A DNA stretch of 64,000 nucleotides from Bacillota bacterium (GCA_023407575.1 JAEYLX010000026.1:186001-250000), one strand, 5' to 3'. Shown: positions 9,409-19,244, counted from the stretch's first letter. Notes: generated by a model not told the origin, from the sequence alone. A program made the numbers and translations.

Positions 9409-11535
9409 ATGACAAAGAAAGATCTCATTGAATTAATGAATTCAATGACTTTAGAAGAGAAGGTGGGGCAGTTACTTCAAATACTCCCTCATTATTTTAA
9501 TGAAGATAAGCATGGAAGTATTACCGGTCCTTTAGCATATTTAAGACTAACCGAGGAACAAATATGGAACAGTGGCTCTGTTATTGGAGTATCCAATGCC
9601 AAGGATATGATTGAGATACAAACAGAATATTTGAATAAAGGTAATAAGATACCGCTTATGTTTATGTTTGATGTCATTCATGGATTTCGGACGATATTTC
9701 CTGTTCCTTTGGGGATTGCGTGTACCTGGGATATGAAATGCATGGAAGAGTCCTCCAGGATTGCTGCGATAGAAGCTTCACTTGCAGGTATTCACGTGAG
9801 TTTTTCTCCAATGGCTGATTTAGTAAGGGATCCAAGATGGGGAAGAGTTATGGAAGGCACAGGAGAAGATCCATATCTTAACAGCCTTTTTTCAGTAGCA
9901 GCTATGAAAGGTTATCAGGGAGATTTTACCAGGCCGCACAACATTGTAGCCTGTGTAAAACATTTTGCCGCTTATGGTGCCTCCGAGGCGGGCCGAGATT
10001 ACAATACAGTGGATATGTCAGATCGTACCTTGCGAGAGTACTATCTTCCAGCCTATAGAGCGGCAGTGGATGCAGGCTGTGAAATGGTGATGGCCTCCTT
10101 CAATACCGTACATGGAATACCATCCTCCGGCAATCAATATTTATTAAGAAATATTCTTCGTGAGGAATGGGGGTTTGAGGGCGTTGTTATTTCTGATTGG
10201 GGCTCCGTTGGAGAATTGATTTCGCATGGAGTTGCAAAAGATGAGAAAGCTGCAACTAAACTTGGAATGGAAGCTGGAGTTGATATTGATATGATGGCTC
10301 CCTGTTATATTCATAATTTAGGTGACTTGGTTCGAGAGGGGAAAGTAGAGGAAAAACTTCTTGATGAAGCGGTATATCGAATTCTAAAATTGAAGGATAA
10401 GTTAGGTCTCTTTGAAAATCCTTTCCGTTTTGCTGACCCACAGAAGGCAGAAGAAACCTTCGTAAATCAGGAGTTTAGAAAGACTGCCAGAGAGATAGCT
10501 GCTAAATCTATGGTGCTTCTCAAGAATGATGGAATGCTCCCTTTGCAAAAGGATAAGAAGGTTGCAATTATCGGACCGCATGCAGCTAATTGCAATATCT
10601 TAGGTCCTTGGAGTGCTATTGGTAAGGCCGAGGAGACAATATCACTTTATAGAGGGATATGTGATAAAATAGGCAGTGAAAACATAAGATTAGACTTAGG
10701 CTGCGACTTTAATAATGAGGATGAATTGAATTTCGAAAAGGCTATTGAGGCAGCTAGATGGGCTGATGTTATACTGTTAGCTCTGGGAGAAGAGCAAAAT
10801 ATGTCCGGAGAGGCAGCCAGCCGTGCTTATATTACACTGCCTGGCGTTCAGGAGGAGTTAGCAAATGAAATTCTTAAGCTTAATAAACCGACCACCCTTG
10901 TGCTTATGAACGGAAGGCCTCTCGAAATTGGAGAGTTAGAAGAAAAAGCATCTGCCATATTAGAAGCTTGGTTCCCAGGTACGGAAGGTGGTAATGCTAT
11001 AGCAGATATTTTATATGCAGATGTCAATCCAAGCGGACGATTGACAATGAGTATTCCAAGAACAATTGGACAAATTCCGATTTATTATAATTATTACAAT
11101 ACAGGCAGGCCCTGGTTAACAAGATACATTGATACGAAGAAGGAACCTCTTTTTCCATTTGGATATGGACTTAGTTATACAACTTATGAATATAGTGACT
11201 TCCAGCTGGATAAAACAACAATGAAGGCAGGGGATATCATTAATGCAAGCATATGGGTTAAAAATACCGGTGAATATGCAGGCATTGAGACAGTTCAGCT
11301 CTATATCAGAGATATGGTTGCAGGTACGGTACGACCAGTTAAGGAATTGAAGGGTTTTCAGCAGATTACATTGGGACCCGGAGAAGAGAAGCAAGTTATC
11401 TTCCACATTACCTTAGAAATGCTCAAGTACCATGACTTCTATAATAATTATAAAGCTGATGCAGGGGATTTTTGTGTAATGATAGGAAGTAACAGTGTCG
11501 ATGTTACAGAAAATTATTTTACCTTAATAGATTAG
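9409..11535 (+). CDS. bglX: Beta-glucosidase, glycoside hydrolase family 3
   Basis: GH3 enzyme of 708 residues releasing beta-linked glucose (or xylose) from oligosaccharides. Domain order is the TIM-barrel (~1-330), with nucleophile Asp263 in VISDWGSV and substrate-site KHFAAYG, then the alpha/beta sandwich (~360-580), then a fibronectin-III-like C-terminal domain (~620-700). No signal peptide is visible, so it is probably cytoplasmic and acts on imported cellodextrins or similar. The ATG follows AGGAGA. It has its own promoter and terminator. The symbol reflects the domain layout shared with BglX; sugar specificity is not determined by the sequence I can see. Confidence 0.93.
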   Translation: MTKKDLIELMNSMTLEEKVGQLLQILPHYFNEDKHGSITGPLAYLRLTEEQIWNSGSVIGVSNAKDMIEIQTEYLNKGNKIPLMFMFDVIHGFRTIFPVPLGIACTWDMKCMEESSRIAAIEASLAGIHVSFSPMADLVRDPRWGRVMEGTGEDPYLNSLFSVAAMKGYQGDFTRPHNIVACVKHFAAYGASEAGRDYNTVDMSDRTLREYYLPAYRAAVDAGCEMVMASFNTVHGIPSSGNQYLLRNILREEWGFEGVVISDWGSVGELISHGVAKDEKAATKLGMEAGVDIDMMAPCYIHNLGDLVREGKVEEKLLDEAVYRILKLKDKLGLFENPFRFADPQKAEETFVNQEFRKTAREIAAKSMVLLKNDGMLPLQKDKKVAIIGPHAANCNILGPWSAIGKAEETISLYRGICDKIGSENIRLDLGCDFNNEDELNFEKAIEAARWADVILLALGEEQNMSGEAASRAYITLPGVQEELANEILKLNKPTTLVLMNGRPLEIGELEEKASAILEAWFPGTEGGNAIADILYADVNPSGRLTMSIPRTIGQIPIYYNYYNTGRPWLTRYIDTKKEPLFPFGYGLSYTTYEYSDFQLDKTTMKAGDIINASIWVKNTGEYAGIETVQLYIRDMVAGTVRPVKELKGFQQITLGPGEEKQVIFHITLEMLKYHDFYNNYKADAGDFCVMIGSNSVDVTENYFTLID

Positions 11536-11544
11536 TAATGCAGA

Positions 11545-11573
11545 AAAACCGCTTCTTTGGAAGCGGTTTTCTT
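11545..11573 (+). terminator. Rho-independent terminator after the GH3 gene
   Basis: Eleven-bp stem AAAACCGCTTC / GAAGCGGTTTT (11545-11555, 11560-11570) with a 4-base loop and a C-T-T tail. Confidence 0.85.
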
Positions 11574-11692
11574 ACACCAAACTTTATATGAGGGTAGACA
11601 GTATACGTAGGGAATTATATTGTATCTTTCTAATTACAATATACACAGAGTAAAGTTGAGTTATGCTTATAGTTATGAGGTTAAATAAAAAT

Positions 11693-12331
11693 TTATTGAA
11701 AAATAGGATCTTTACATTGGATAACTTCATCATAATCAGCGAGCAGTTGCTGTTCTTTGCCCTTGATGGTACTCTTTGCATAGAAGGCTCTGCTACAAAG
11801 AGAGGGAATATCAAGTTCTGCAAACTCAGCCTTACAGATACCGAAGGATAAATTAATGTTAACAGAAGAGACGAATTTTGATATCTCTTCAGTGAGTTGG
11901 ATTACCAGTAAGGCTATATCGATTTCTTTATAATCTGCCAAAAATAAGGCAAAGTTATCATCATGTACTCGGCAATAGAGATCAGGTGCAGAAATGTAGG
12001 TTTGTAATGTTTTTTCTATGTATTGTAATAGTTCATCTCCATGAGAATAGCCTATGATTTCATTTACTTTTCTAAAGCAATCTATATCAAAAACGACCAT
12101 AGTATATGCATGGTGAAATAAATTCTGTTTTAAAAGCTGTTCAGCTTTGACCGAAAAGCGTTGCATATCTGATATTTGTGTATGAGAAGAATCCAGTGGA
12201 TTCATTCCTAGATTAAAATCAAAGAAAGCGAGATTGGACCGTTCAATTATAATATTATAATAATTCTTAATAGAAGCCAGAACGTTAGGAGTCATGGCGG
12301 CAATATTCTTTTTGGTACCCAGCTGCTTCAT
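11693..12331 (-). CDS. Degenerate GGDEF-domain protein
   Basis: Protein of 212 residues. Residues ~75-185 follow the diguanylate cyclase fold (VVFDIDCFRKVN, then GYSHGDELL), but the active-site loop that should read GG(D/E)EF is RVHDDNF at 121-127. Catalysis of c-di-GMP synthesis is therefore unlikely. The chain ends soon after the domain, near where an EAL phosphodiesterase domain follows in many clostridial GGDEF-EAL proteins, and no EAL sequence is visible beyond the stop. It may be a GTP-binding regulator or the remnant of a larger protein. The first ~65 residues match nothing I recognise. Confidence 0.7.
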   Translation of the reverse strand: MKQLGTKKNIAAMTPNVLASIKNYYNIIIERSNLAFFDFNLGMNPLDSSHTQISDMQRFSVKAEQLLKQNLFHHAYTMVVFDIDCFRKVNEIIGYSHGDELLQYIEKTLQTYISAPDLYCRVHDDNFALFLADYKEIDIALLVIQLTEEISKFVSSVNINLSFGICKAEFAELDIPSLCSRAFYAKSTIKGKEQQLLADYDEVIQCKDPIFQ

Positions 12332-12487
12332 TCAAATAGCCTCACTTTCATATGTTTATATTGATTTTACTATTGATTCCCATTGCTGTACAGATAATAT
12401 TACAAAATAGGCCTAATTTACCGTCAAAGCTACTATACCTTGTGTTTTTGGATAAAAAGGAAGAATGTAAGGTGTATCACATTTAAA

Positions 12488-13165
12488 CTATAGTATCCCA
12501 AACAGAATAAATCCTATTGTATTAATAGCAAAATTAGCAAACATATGAACCATCCACGAGCTATAGATTGTCTCATTTTTTTCGTTCAGAAAATTAAAAA
12601 TCAAACCACCTATAAATAGCCCCGCCAAAATAATAAAATACATTCCTAAAGAGAACCATCCAATCATCATTGCAATATGGTATAAAGCAAACATTAAGGA
12701 ACTAAATATATATGCAAATTTTCTGGGCATAAGTTTTTTTATTGTCAAAAATGCAAAGCCACGAAAGAAAAACTCTTCCAAAAAGGAGTTAGCGAAGGAT
12801 ATGTATAGTGCAACCCATACAAAGCGGTCCACTGTTACACCAATGTTTGCAGTTAGTGATTTTGTTATCCCTGAAAAGTCAAAAATATCTTTTCCTGCAT
12901 AATATGCACCTAATATAATAAGATATACTCCTGCGGCTAGCCCAATGGTTAACTTAATCCCTTTTTTGTTCCATCTAAAAATTTTTCTCAAGTCTAAATC
13001 TTTATCGAATAGTGAGTAAATCACTGGTGCGACTAGAAAGACTATAATCTTTATCATTGATTTCACAGCGTAGTCTGGTTGTATTATTCCATCTACAACT
13101 GCCATAATTGTACAGCATATTATAATTAATATTGCAATAATTAGTACCTTTTTTCGGTTTTTCAT
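12488..13165 (-). CDS. CPBP-family intramembrane metalloprotease (CAAX/Abi type)
   Basis: Membrane protein of 225 residues with about six hydrophobic segments. It carries the CPBP signature: Glu130-Glu131 and Arg135 in EEFFFRG, His163 in ALYHIAM and His207 in WMVHMFAN, the residues expected for a type II CAAX-like intramembrane protease. Bacterial members act in peptide maturation, bacteriocin self-immunity or signalling; no bacteriocin gene is evident next to it, so the role stays open. The upstream ribosome site is weak (AAAGAGAG about 12 bases before the ATG). It is a single gene on the minus strand. Confidence 0.85.
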   Translation of the reverse strand: MKNRKKVLIIAILIIICCTIMAVVDGIIQPDYAVKSMIKIIVFLVAPVIYSLFDKDLDLRKIFRWNKKGIKLTIGLAAGVYLIILGAYYAGKDIFDFSGITKSLTANIGVTVDRFVWVALYISFANSFLEEFFFRGFAFLTIKKLMPRKFAYIFSSLMFALYHIAMMIGWFSLGMYFIILAGLFIGGLIFNFLNEKNETIYSSWMVHMFANFAINTIGFILFGIL

Positions 13166-13419
13166 ATTGTTTATTACTCTCTTTCCATTCTTATAATTAT
13201 TTTCCTTAAATCAAAAATAATTTCAAGTTTCACTTAAAATTACATGAAATGGGTAAGCAGAAAATTACTAGTATTTTATAAATATAAACATAACTGAAGC
13301 TTTTTGCTATGCAAATGATTAGATGAATAGTCTGGAAACAATAAAAAATATTGAAAGAATTATAATAGAAGGACAATAGAATCCAGTATATAGAGTGAGA
13401 AGCTATTGTCCTATTCCTA

Positions 13420-14235
13420 TTATTTATTTTCAACAAAAGCCACTAGAGTTTTATTAAAGTCCTCCATTTGATCATAGAAGGAAGCATGACCGCTGAATTC
13501 AAATGGAACCAGTTTGGATCCTTGGATATGCTGATGCTGTATTTCACCTAACTCAAAAGGAACTACTTTGTCATGAATTCCATGAATAATTAGAGTTGGA
13601 ACATGGATTGCTCTTAAATCGGAGAATAACACTTCTTTGATCCAGGTCTCTGCTATTGCTGCTGTTGCCCAACCTGCTGCTTGCAGACCAAGTTGGAAGA
13701 ACCAGTCCATGAATGGACCTGTAGTGTACTGGTAAAAGAAAATATCACCAAAACCCTGAAGCATCTTAGGCCGGTCAGTATAAGTTCCTTCAATGATGTT
13801 TGTTACCACATCCTTATTAACGCCATAGGGAAAGTTCGGGCGTTTAATTAAGCTGGGAGCTGCCGCGGCAAAAAGCCCCAGCTTAGAAACGGCATGACCT
13901 TTATGTCTCGCCATATAGCGAATTGCAATCGCTCCTCCAGTAGAATGCCCTACTAAAGTAATGTTTTTTAATCCCAGAGCATCAATAACTCCTCGTACAT
14001 CGTCTGCTAATGTATCGTAGTCGTAGCCATGAAACGGTTTATCCGAATTTCCAAATCCTCGTGTATCCAGTCCAATGCAGCGATAACCTAATTTGGGAAG
14101 TTGGTCAAACTGATATTCAAAAAGGTTGTGACTTCCCGGCCATCCATGCAGGAAGACGATGACTTTATCACTTTGGGGATTTAAATCCTCAACATAGATA
14201 TTAACATCGTCATCTACAGTTACATAGTAACCCAT
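13420..14235 (-). CDS. Alpha/beta hydrolase
   Basis: Cytoplasmic alpha/beta-hydrolase fold enzyme of 271 residues. The oxyanion motif HGWPGS lies near residue 30, the nucleophile elbow GHSTGG gives Ser98, the acid is the Asp in HGIHDKVVP (about 221) and the base is the His in SGHASF (about 249). The chloroperoxidase/esterase-like organisation is typical of broad-specificity esterases; the substrate is unknown. I start it at the ATG at 14235 (MGYYVTV) because GGAGG sits seven bases upstream; a longer frame from 14262 has no such site. It lies on the minus strand behind the asparaginase gene, 128 bp away. Confidence 0.88.
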   Translation of the reverse strand: MGYYVTVDDDVNIYVEDLNPQSDKVIVFLHGWPGSHNLFEYQFDQLPKLGYRCIGLDTRGFGNSDKPFHGYDYDTLADDVRGVIDALGLKNITLVGHSTGGAIAIRYMARHKGHAVSKLGLFAAAAPSLIKRPNFPYGVNKDVVTNIIEGTYTDRPKMLQGFGDIFFYQYTTGPFMDWFFQLGLQAAGWATAAIAETWIKEVLFSDLRAIHVPTLIIHGIHDKVVPFELGEIQHQHIQGSKLVPFEFSGHASFYDQMEDFNKTLVAFVENK

Positions 14236-14363
14236 GATAATCCTCCGATATAATTCCATCAAGATATCTTATTCCAGGAAGTAAAAATCGTGATTATATA
14301 TAGAGGTTCATATGTTTTTATAAATGCACAGAGCCTTCCCATAGCTTAAATTATCATGTTAAA

Positions 14364-15356
14364 TTAATACAAAATATCATTACTAATAGTTTTGTAAAAC
14401 ATTTTCTCTATTGCATCAGGACTATTTGTCTGTCCAAGAATCCACATTAGTTTACACACGATGGCTTCCATATTCATATCGTATGCCTCTAAAAGTGCTA
14501 CCTTGTTTTTAAGTTCATGACCAACTTTATAGATAGTCATATCACTACCCTCGTTGGGAACTTGCGTGGTCATAACAATGGTTTTACCTTTTAAGCTGCC
14601 TTGGCGTATAACATCAAAGAAATGATACTGTGGAAGGGACGGAATTCCGCCAACACCGTAGCTTTCAATAATGACTGCATCATTTTTATCCAGTAGGTAG
14701 GCTAGAATGTCAGCATCCATACCAGGAGTCAGTTTAAAAAGACCAACCTTATGATTAATGGTCTGGTAGAAGGTTGGAGCGGCCTTCTTCTCCTGTTTAA
14801 TATATTGTATCAAATGCCCATCCTGGATGACAGCAAGATAAGGATAGTTAATACTTGAAAAGGCTTGGAAGCTCTTGGAATGGGTCTTTCTTGCCCGTGT
14901 TCCCTGAATTACCTTTCCATTAAAGACAATTTGAACTCCACAGGCTGCATCGGAAGAAGCATAGAGAAAACTGTCATAGAGATTCGTTTTTGAATCTGAT
15001 ACCTCTACATGAATGGGCCTTTGAGCACCAGTGATAATAATGGGCTTTGGTGAATCTTGTATTAAATAAGACAGCATAGCAGCAGTATAGGCCATGGTGT
15101 CAGTACCATGGCAGATAACATAACCATCATATTGTTCATAGGTATCACGAATTGTTTCCATAAGAGTAATCCAAATATCCGGTGATATATTTGTACTGTC
15201 AATGTTACAGATTTGTACTGTATCGATGTGGCAGATAGCTGAGATAGCGGGTATATAATCAAGGATTTCTTCAGGTGTTAACTGTGGATGCAAGCCATCA
15301 GAAGTTGGTCTTGAAGCGATTGTTCCTCCGGTTCCAATCATAAGAATATTTTTCAT
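14364..15356 (-). CDS. ansA: L-asparaginase, type I (cytoplasmic)
   Basis: Asparaginase of 330 residues converting L-asparagine to aspartate and ammonia. The first catalytic Thr lies in the N-terminal GTGGTIAS, and the second Thr with Asp in HGTDTMAYTA; Lys appears later in ITGAQRP-flanked sequence. There is no signal peptide, consistent with the type I cytoplasmic enzyme. GGAGG is best placed for the ATG at 15356 (MKNILM); a frame beginning four codons earlier would put the ribosome site inside the coding sequence. The alpha/beta hydrolase gene follows on the same strand. Confidence 0.9.
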   Translation of the reverse strand: MKNILMIGTGGTIASRPTSDGLHPQLTPEEILDYIPAISAICHIDTVQICNIDSTNISPDIWITLMETIRDTYEQYDGYVICHGTDTMAYTAAMLSYLIQDSPKPIIITGAQRPIHVEVSDSKTNLYDSFLYASSDAACGVQIVFNGKVIQGTRARKTHSKSFQAFSSINYPYLAVIQDGHLIQYIKQEKKAAPTFYQTINHKVGLFKLTPGMDADILAYLLDKNDAVIIESYGVGGIPSLPQYHFFDVIRQGSLKGKTIVMTTQVPNEGSDMTIYKVGHELKNKVALLEAYDMNMEAIVCKLMWILGQTNSPDAIEKMFYKTISNDILY

Positions 15357-15541
15357 TGATGCCTCCAAATAGTTTGAATTTATGGAATCACTATTATTAT
15401 GTATTTCTAAAATATCTTAATATAGGGAAACTAGGATAGCAAGTGTTTTTAAATGTTAATACTATGAAACTAATTGAGCTCAAGCTAAAATTGAGGTCAG
15501 TTAATGGTACTCAAGCAATGCTTTAGTGAGGTAAATAATTA

Positions 15542-15570
15542 TTGAAAAGAGAACACATGTGTGGTAACAT
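15542..15570 (+). promoter_or_regulatory. Promoter for the ABC exporter pair, with palindromic spacer
   Basis: TTGAAA (15542-15547), 17-bp spacer, TAACAT (15565-15570). The spacer contains the perfect palindrome ACACATGTGT (15553-15562), a possible operator. The rest of the 317-bp gap between the divergent asparaginase and exporter genes shows nothing else that I can name. Confidence 0.5.
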
Positions 15571-15673
15571 AAACTAAAATTTAACAAACACATACGATAT
15601 ATGGGAGGGATTAGATTAATTCTATGTAAAGAAAGAACTTCACATTATTAATCTAGAAGGGTAGGACTATCAA

Positions 15674-17323
15674 ATGAAAGAGTTATTATTACGAAGAAAA
15701 GCAAAGTTTTTTCAGTACTTACTGGCAACTTCTATGTTTGTAATAGATCATTTTGCACAGATGCTTTTATTTTCTTATATCTTAAGTGCAATTGAAAAGG
15801 GGGATATTACATACTACAAAAATGTTATTATAGTGACAGTAATTTTCATATTGTACTCACCAATTAACTTCCTCATTTCCAGAATGCTTCGTATCCGTTA
15901 TATGAGAGATACTATCTTGGATGTCAGGACAATGGCCTTTGATAAGATAATTAACTTACCCTTTAAGAAGTATTCTCAAAAATCAAAGGAGATTTATCTT
16001 TCCAATTTAATTAATGACGTTAATACCTTTGAAAATAAATTTTTTCATAGCTTATTAAATTTTTTAATTAATATCACCATGGTGGTAGTTTCAATTGTAA
16101 TTTTAGTGGTTTTAGATTATAAATTAGCCATTAGTATGACGGTGTTCTCCTTGGCGCTCATTGGAATGGCCAAGCTTTTTGAAAAGAAAACAACAGAGCT
16201 GGAGCAAAGGATTTCCACCACAAATGAAGAGTTCACCACAGAAATGTCCAATACTTTTCAGGGTATTGAAATCTTAAAGCTGAACCATATAGAGGATAAG
16301 TTCCTGAAAAAAGGACTTGTCTCTATTAATCGATTGGAAAAAAGAAAATATGAAGCAAATGTATTTAGTGAACTTCAGAGAAATATAATTCAGATTTCAG
16401 GATTTATTGTTGCCGTATTGGTACTCATTTACCTGGGATACCGGATACAAGATGGTATCAGCCTTGCGGTTGCGGGTCTGCTTTTTCAGCTTTGTAGTTC
16501 GATCAGTAGATTTTTAATTGATACGTTTCCTATGCTTAATCGAATTAAAGCCTCCATTAGTATTTATGACAAGATAGCGAAACCAGAGGAAGGGGAAGGT
16601 TGTAATAGTACTGGAGCTGAGGAATTTGTTTTCCAGGACAAGATACAGGTTTCTAATGTGAATTTCTCCTTTGACAAAAAGGAAGTACTTAAAAATGCTA
16701 GTTTTAGCATTGAGAAAGGTAAGAAGTATCTGATAAAGGGTGTCAGTGGTGCTGGTAAAAGTACCTTAATGAATTTATTAGCGATGGTATATGACAACTA
16801 TGAAGGTAATATTACGGTGGATGAGGTAGATTATAAGTTAGTACAGGAGAAATCCTTTCACGACAAGGTTGCATTTATCTACCAGGACGTTTTTCTATTT
16901 GAGGACACCATTAAAAATAATATTGCCCTTTATCGTGAGGTTAGTCCGGAGCAGATGGACGCAACAGTAAAAGCCTGTGGTCTGGAAGCTATTATTGAAG
17001 AACGTAAGGATGGGTTGGACGAGAAGCTGACAGAGAATGGCAAGAACCTTTCCGGTGGTCAAAGACAGAGATTATCCATTGCCAGAGCGATTGCAAAGAA
17101 TGCCCAGATACTTTTTGTAGATGAAGGTACCTCAAGTCTTAATGAGGAGATGGGCAGAGAAATAGAAAAGGTTTTCTTAAGTTTGGAACATACGGTTATT
17201 GCAATCAGCCATCGTTTCTATGAAGGAGTAACCGACCAGTATGATTATGTTTTGGAGTTAAAGAACGGAGCTGTGAACTGCTTTACTGCGAAGGAATATT
17301 TTGATGAGGTGATCACATGTTAA
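15674..17323 (+). CDS. ABC exporter half-transporter (TMD-NBD), subunit 1
   Basis: Fused membrane/ATPase half-transporter of 549 residues. About six membrane helices occupy residues 1-300, followed by the nucleotide-binding domain: Walker A GVSGAGKST, signature LSGGQRQR, Walker B ILFVDEG with the catalytic Glu, and H-loop AISHR. The D-loop reads SSLN rather than the usual SALD. Its stop overlaps the start of the next gene by 7 bp, so the two probably form a heterodimer. Such exporters move lipids, peptides or drugs; the cargo is unknown and no peptide-maturation gene is adjacent. Confidence 0.9.
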   Translation: MKELLLRRKAKFFQYLLATSMFVIDHFAQMLLFSYILSAIEKGDITYYKNVIIVTVIFILYSPINFLISRMLRIRYMRDTILDVRTMAFDKIINLPFKKYSQKSKEIYLSNLINDVNTFENKFFHSLLNFLINITMVVVSIVILVVLDYKLAISMTVFSLALIGMAKLFEKKTTELEQRISTTNEEFTTEMSNTFQGIEILKLNHIEDKFLKKGLVSINRLEKRKYEANVFSELQRNIIQISGFIVAVLVLIYLGYRIQDGISLAVAGLLFQLCSSISRFLIDTFPMLNRIKASISIYDKIAKPEEGEGCNSTGAEEFVFQDKIQVSNVNFSFDKKEVLKNASFSIEKGKKYLIKGVSGAGKSTLMNLLAMVYDNYEGNITVDEVDYKLVQEKSFHDKVAFIYQDVFLFEDTIKNNIALYREVSPEQMDATVKACGLEAIIEERKDGLDEKLTENGKNLSGGQRQRLSIARAIAKNAQILFVDEGTSSLNEEMGREIEKVFLSLEHTVIAISHRFYEGVTDQYDYVLELKNGAVNCFTAKEYFDEVITC

Positions 17324-18933
17324 AAAGATATCTTGGAGTCTTACCTTACTTGGTACTGTCAATACTGGTTGCAGCAGTCAGCAATATCTTAGATGGTGAA
17401 GTTGCCAGAAGAATGCTTAAGCTCTTAGACTATGCTCTGGCTGGTGACATGGATACCATAAGAAACAATACACCAATCTTAATTGTAATGGCATTAGCTT
17501 TAGTCCCACTAGGAATAGTTGTTGCCATTGTAAATAACTATTATAAAAGAAAAGCAATGGTTGCCTTAAAGAAACACTATCTTATCAAGGTGTTTGGTAA
17601 AAATATTGCGGAATTCCAGAAGGAAAATAACGCAAAATATATATCTTCAATTACAAATGATTTAAATACTTTGGAATTAAATTTAATAACCGGTGTTTAT
17701 ACCATAGGAAATGGAATAACCAGATTCTTTGTTGGAATATGGTTGTTATCAACGGTTGACCCAAGAATGATTCTACTTGCTATTGGTATTATAATTCTCA
17801 ATCTTATACAGAATATCATTACTTCCAGACCAATTAACAAGGCATTTAAGGAAAGAAGCGATATGTTTGATGGCTATACCTCTTACATCAAAGAAGTGTT
17901 ATCCGCTTTTCATATTGTTAAGAATTATAATCTTCAGAAAAAGGTTCAAGATGATTACAATGAAAAGAGTGTAGAAATACAACAAAAGGGATTTCTGATT
18001 GAACGAATGCTTTCCTTCATTTTTTCCTTCCAAAATGTTATGTTTAGTTCCTCCTTCTATGGAATTCTTTGTCTGGTAGGATATTATGTTTTAATTGGGA
18101 ATATCACTGCAGGTGGACTAATCTTAGTTGTTGATAGTATTCAGCGTATGATGTGGCCAATTATGGAGATTAGTGAAGCTATGCCTAAGATTATGTCCAC
18201 TGGCGACCTGATGAAGAAAATTGATAAGACTCTTGAGAATGCAGATACGTATCCGGAAACAGTGGAGCTAAGCGAGTTTAAACAGGAGATAAGTTTTAAT
18301 AACGTACAATTTGGTTATGAAGACTCGGAGGAATTAACCCTTAGAGATGTTAATTTGAAACTAAAAAAAGGTGGAAAGTACCTAATTGTTGGTCCCAGTG
18401 GTGGTGGGAAATCTACACTTCTTAAACTGTTTCGAAAGTATTTTAATCCTACCGATGGAAACATTACCATTGATGGGGACAATTTAAAGGATATTAAACG
18501 TGAGGATTATTATAAGTTAATTGCAAATATTGAACAACAGGTCTTCATTTTTGAGGATACCTTAAAGAATAACATAACGTTATATAAGGATTATTCCGAG
18601 GAAGAGATAACGGAGGCGATTGGGGCAGCAGGTCTTACGGATTTTGTTGCTAACTTACCAGACGGAATTAACACCATGATTTATGATAATGGTCGTAATA
18701 TCTCAGGCGGAGAGAAATCCCGTGTTGTAATTGCTAGAGCTTTTTTAGGTAAAGCTAGTATTCTGTTTATGGATGAAGCTTTTGCATCTCTGGATATGGA
18801 GCGTGCAAGAGAAATTGAGAAAACAATACTTGCACTGAAAGATATTACAGTAATTAATGTGAGTCATATTATTTTTCAAGATACGAAGGAGTTGTATGAC
18901 AGAGTAATTACAGTTAAACGAGGCATAGTGTAA
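17317..18933 (+). CDS. ABC exporter half-transporter (TMD-NBD), subunit 2
   Basis: Partner half-transporter of 538 residues, overlapping the upstream gene by 7 bp. The membrane domain spans ~1-300. The ATPase domain has Walker A GPSGGGKST, a signature altered to ISGGEKSR (usual LSGGQ), Walker B ILFMDEAF with Glu, and H-loop NVSHI. The changed signature next to a canonical partner suggests asymmetric ATP sites, a known property of heterodimeric exporters. No dedicated accessory protein is visible, and transcription appears to end in the repeat-rich gap downstream. Confidence 0.9.
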   Translation: MLKRYLGVLPYLVLSILVAAVSNILDGEVARRMLKLLDYALAGDMDTIRNNTPILIVMALALVPLGIVVAIVNNYYKRKAMVALKKHYLIKVFGKNIAEFQKENNAKYISSITNDLNTLELNLITGVYTIGNGITRFFVGIWLLSTVDPRMILLAIGIIILNLIQNIITSRPINKAFKERSDMFDGYTSYIKEVLSAFHIVKNYNLQKKVQDDYNEKSVEIQQKGFLIERMLSFIFSFQNVMFSSSFYGILCLVGYYVLIGNITAGGLILVVDSIQRMMWPIMEISEAMPKIMSTGDLMKKIDKTLENADTYPETVELSEFKQEISFNNVQFGYEDSEELTLRDVNLKLKKGGKYLIVGPSGGGKSTLLKLFRKYFNPTDGNITIDGDNLKDIKREDYYKLIANIEQQVFIFEDTLKNNITLYKDYSEEEITEAIGAAGLTDFVANLPDGINTMIYDNGRNISGGEKSRVVIARAFLGKASILFMDEAFASLDMERAREIEKTILALKDITVINVSHIIFQDTKELYDRVITVKRGIV

Positions 18934-19021
18934 AAGTATAGTTACAATTTAGCCAGTGTGAGTTGGAAGGATAATTATTATAAGTTATAACTGCGGTGAT
19001 ATATCATATTAAACAAAATGG

Positions 19022-19050
19022 TTTACGGTAACGTTTCGGAATGATATAAT
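19022..19050 (+). promoter_or_regulatory. Possible promoter upstream of the PucR-type gene
   Basis: TTTACG (19022-19027), 17-bp spacer, TATAAT (19045-19050). The -10 lies within the left arm of an inverted repeat and about 195 bp before the coding start, so its use is uncertain. Confidence 0.4.
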
Positions 19051-19140
19051 GTTGGCAAACATTATATCAGCGCCGAACGAAGTGAGTGCGCATAACTGGC
19101 ACGAAGTGCCAATATCATGTGGTTTATACATGATATAATC
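19043..19140. repeat. Composite palindromic element
   Basis: Three consecutive hairpins: GATATAATGTT/AACATTATATC (19043-19053, 19058-19068), TGGCAC/GTGCCA around a 3-base loop (19097-19111), and TATCATGT/ACATGATA (19113-19120, 19128-19135). Between the first two is a GCGC-bounded stretch (19070-19091) holding GAACGAAGTGAGTGCG, reminiscent of the 87-bp repeat near 40.8 kb. No coding potential. It fills most of the 311-bp gap before the PucR-type gene. Confidence 0.6.
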
Positions 19141-19244
19141 ACCGCATATTTATATTACAGGGACTGACAAGAATGGTATTGTGCAAGGGATAGTAAGTAA
19201 AACAGCCTATATTAAGATGGTTGTAATGCAGTTAGGGGGCATTT

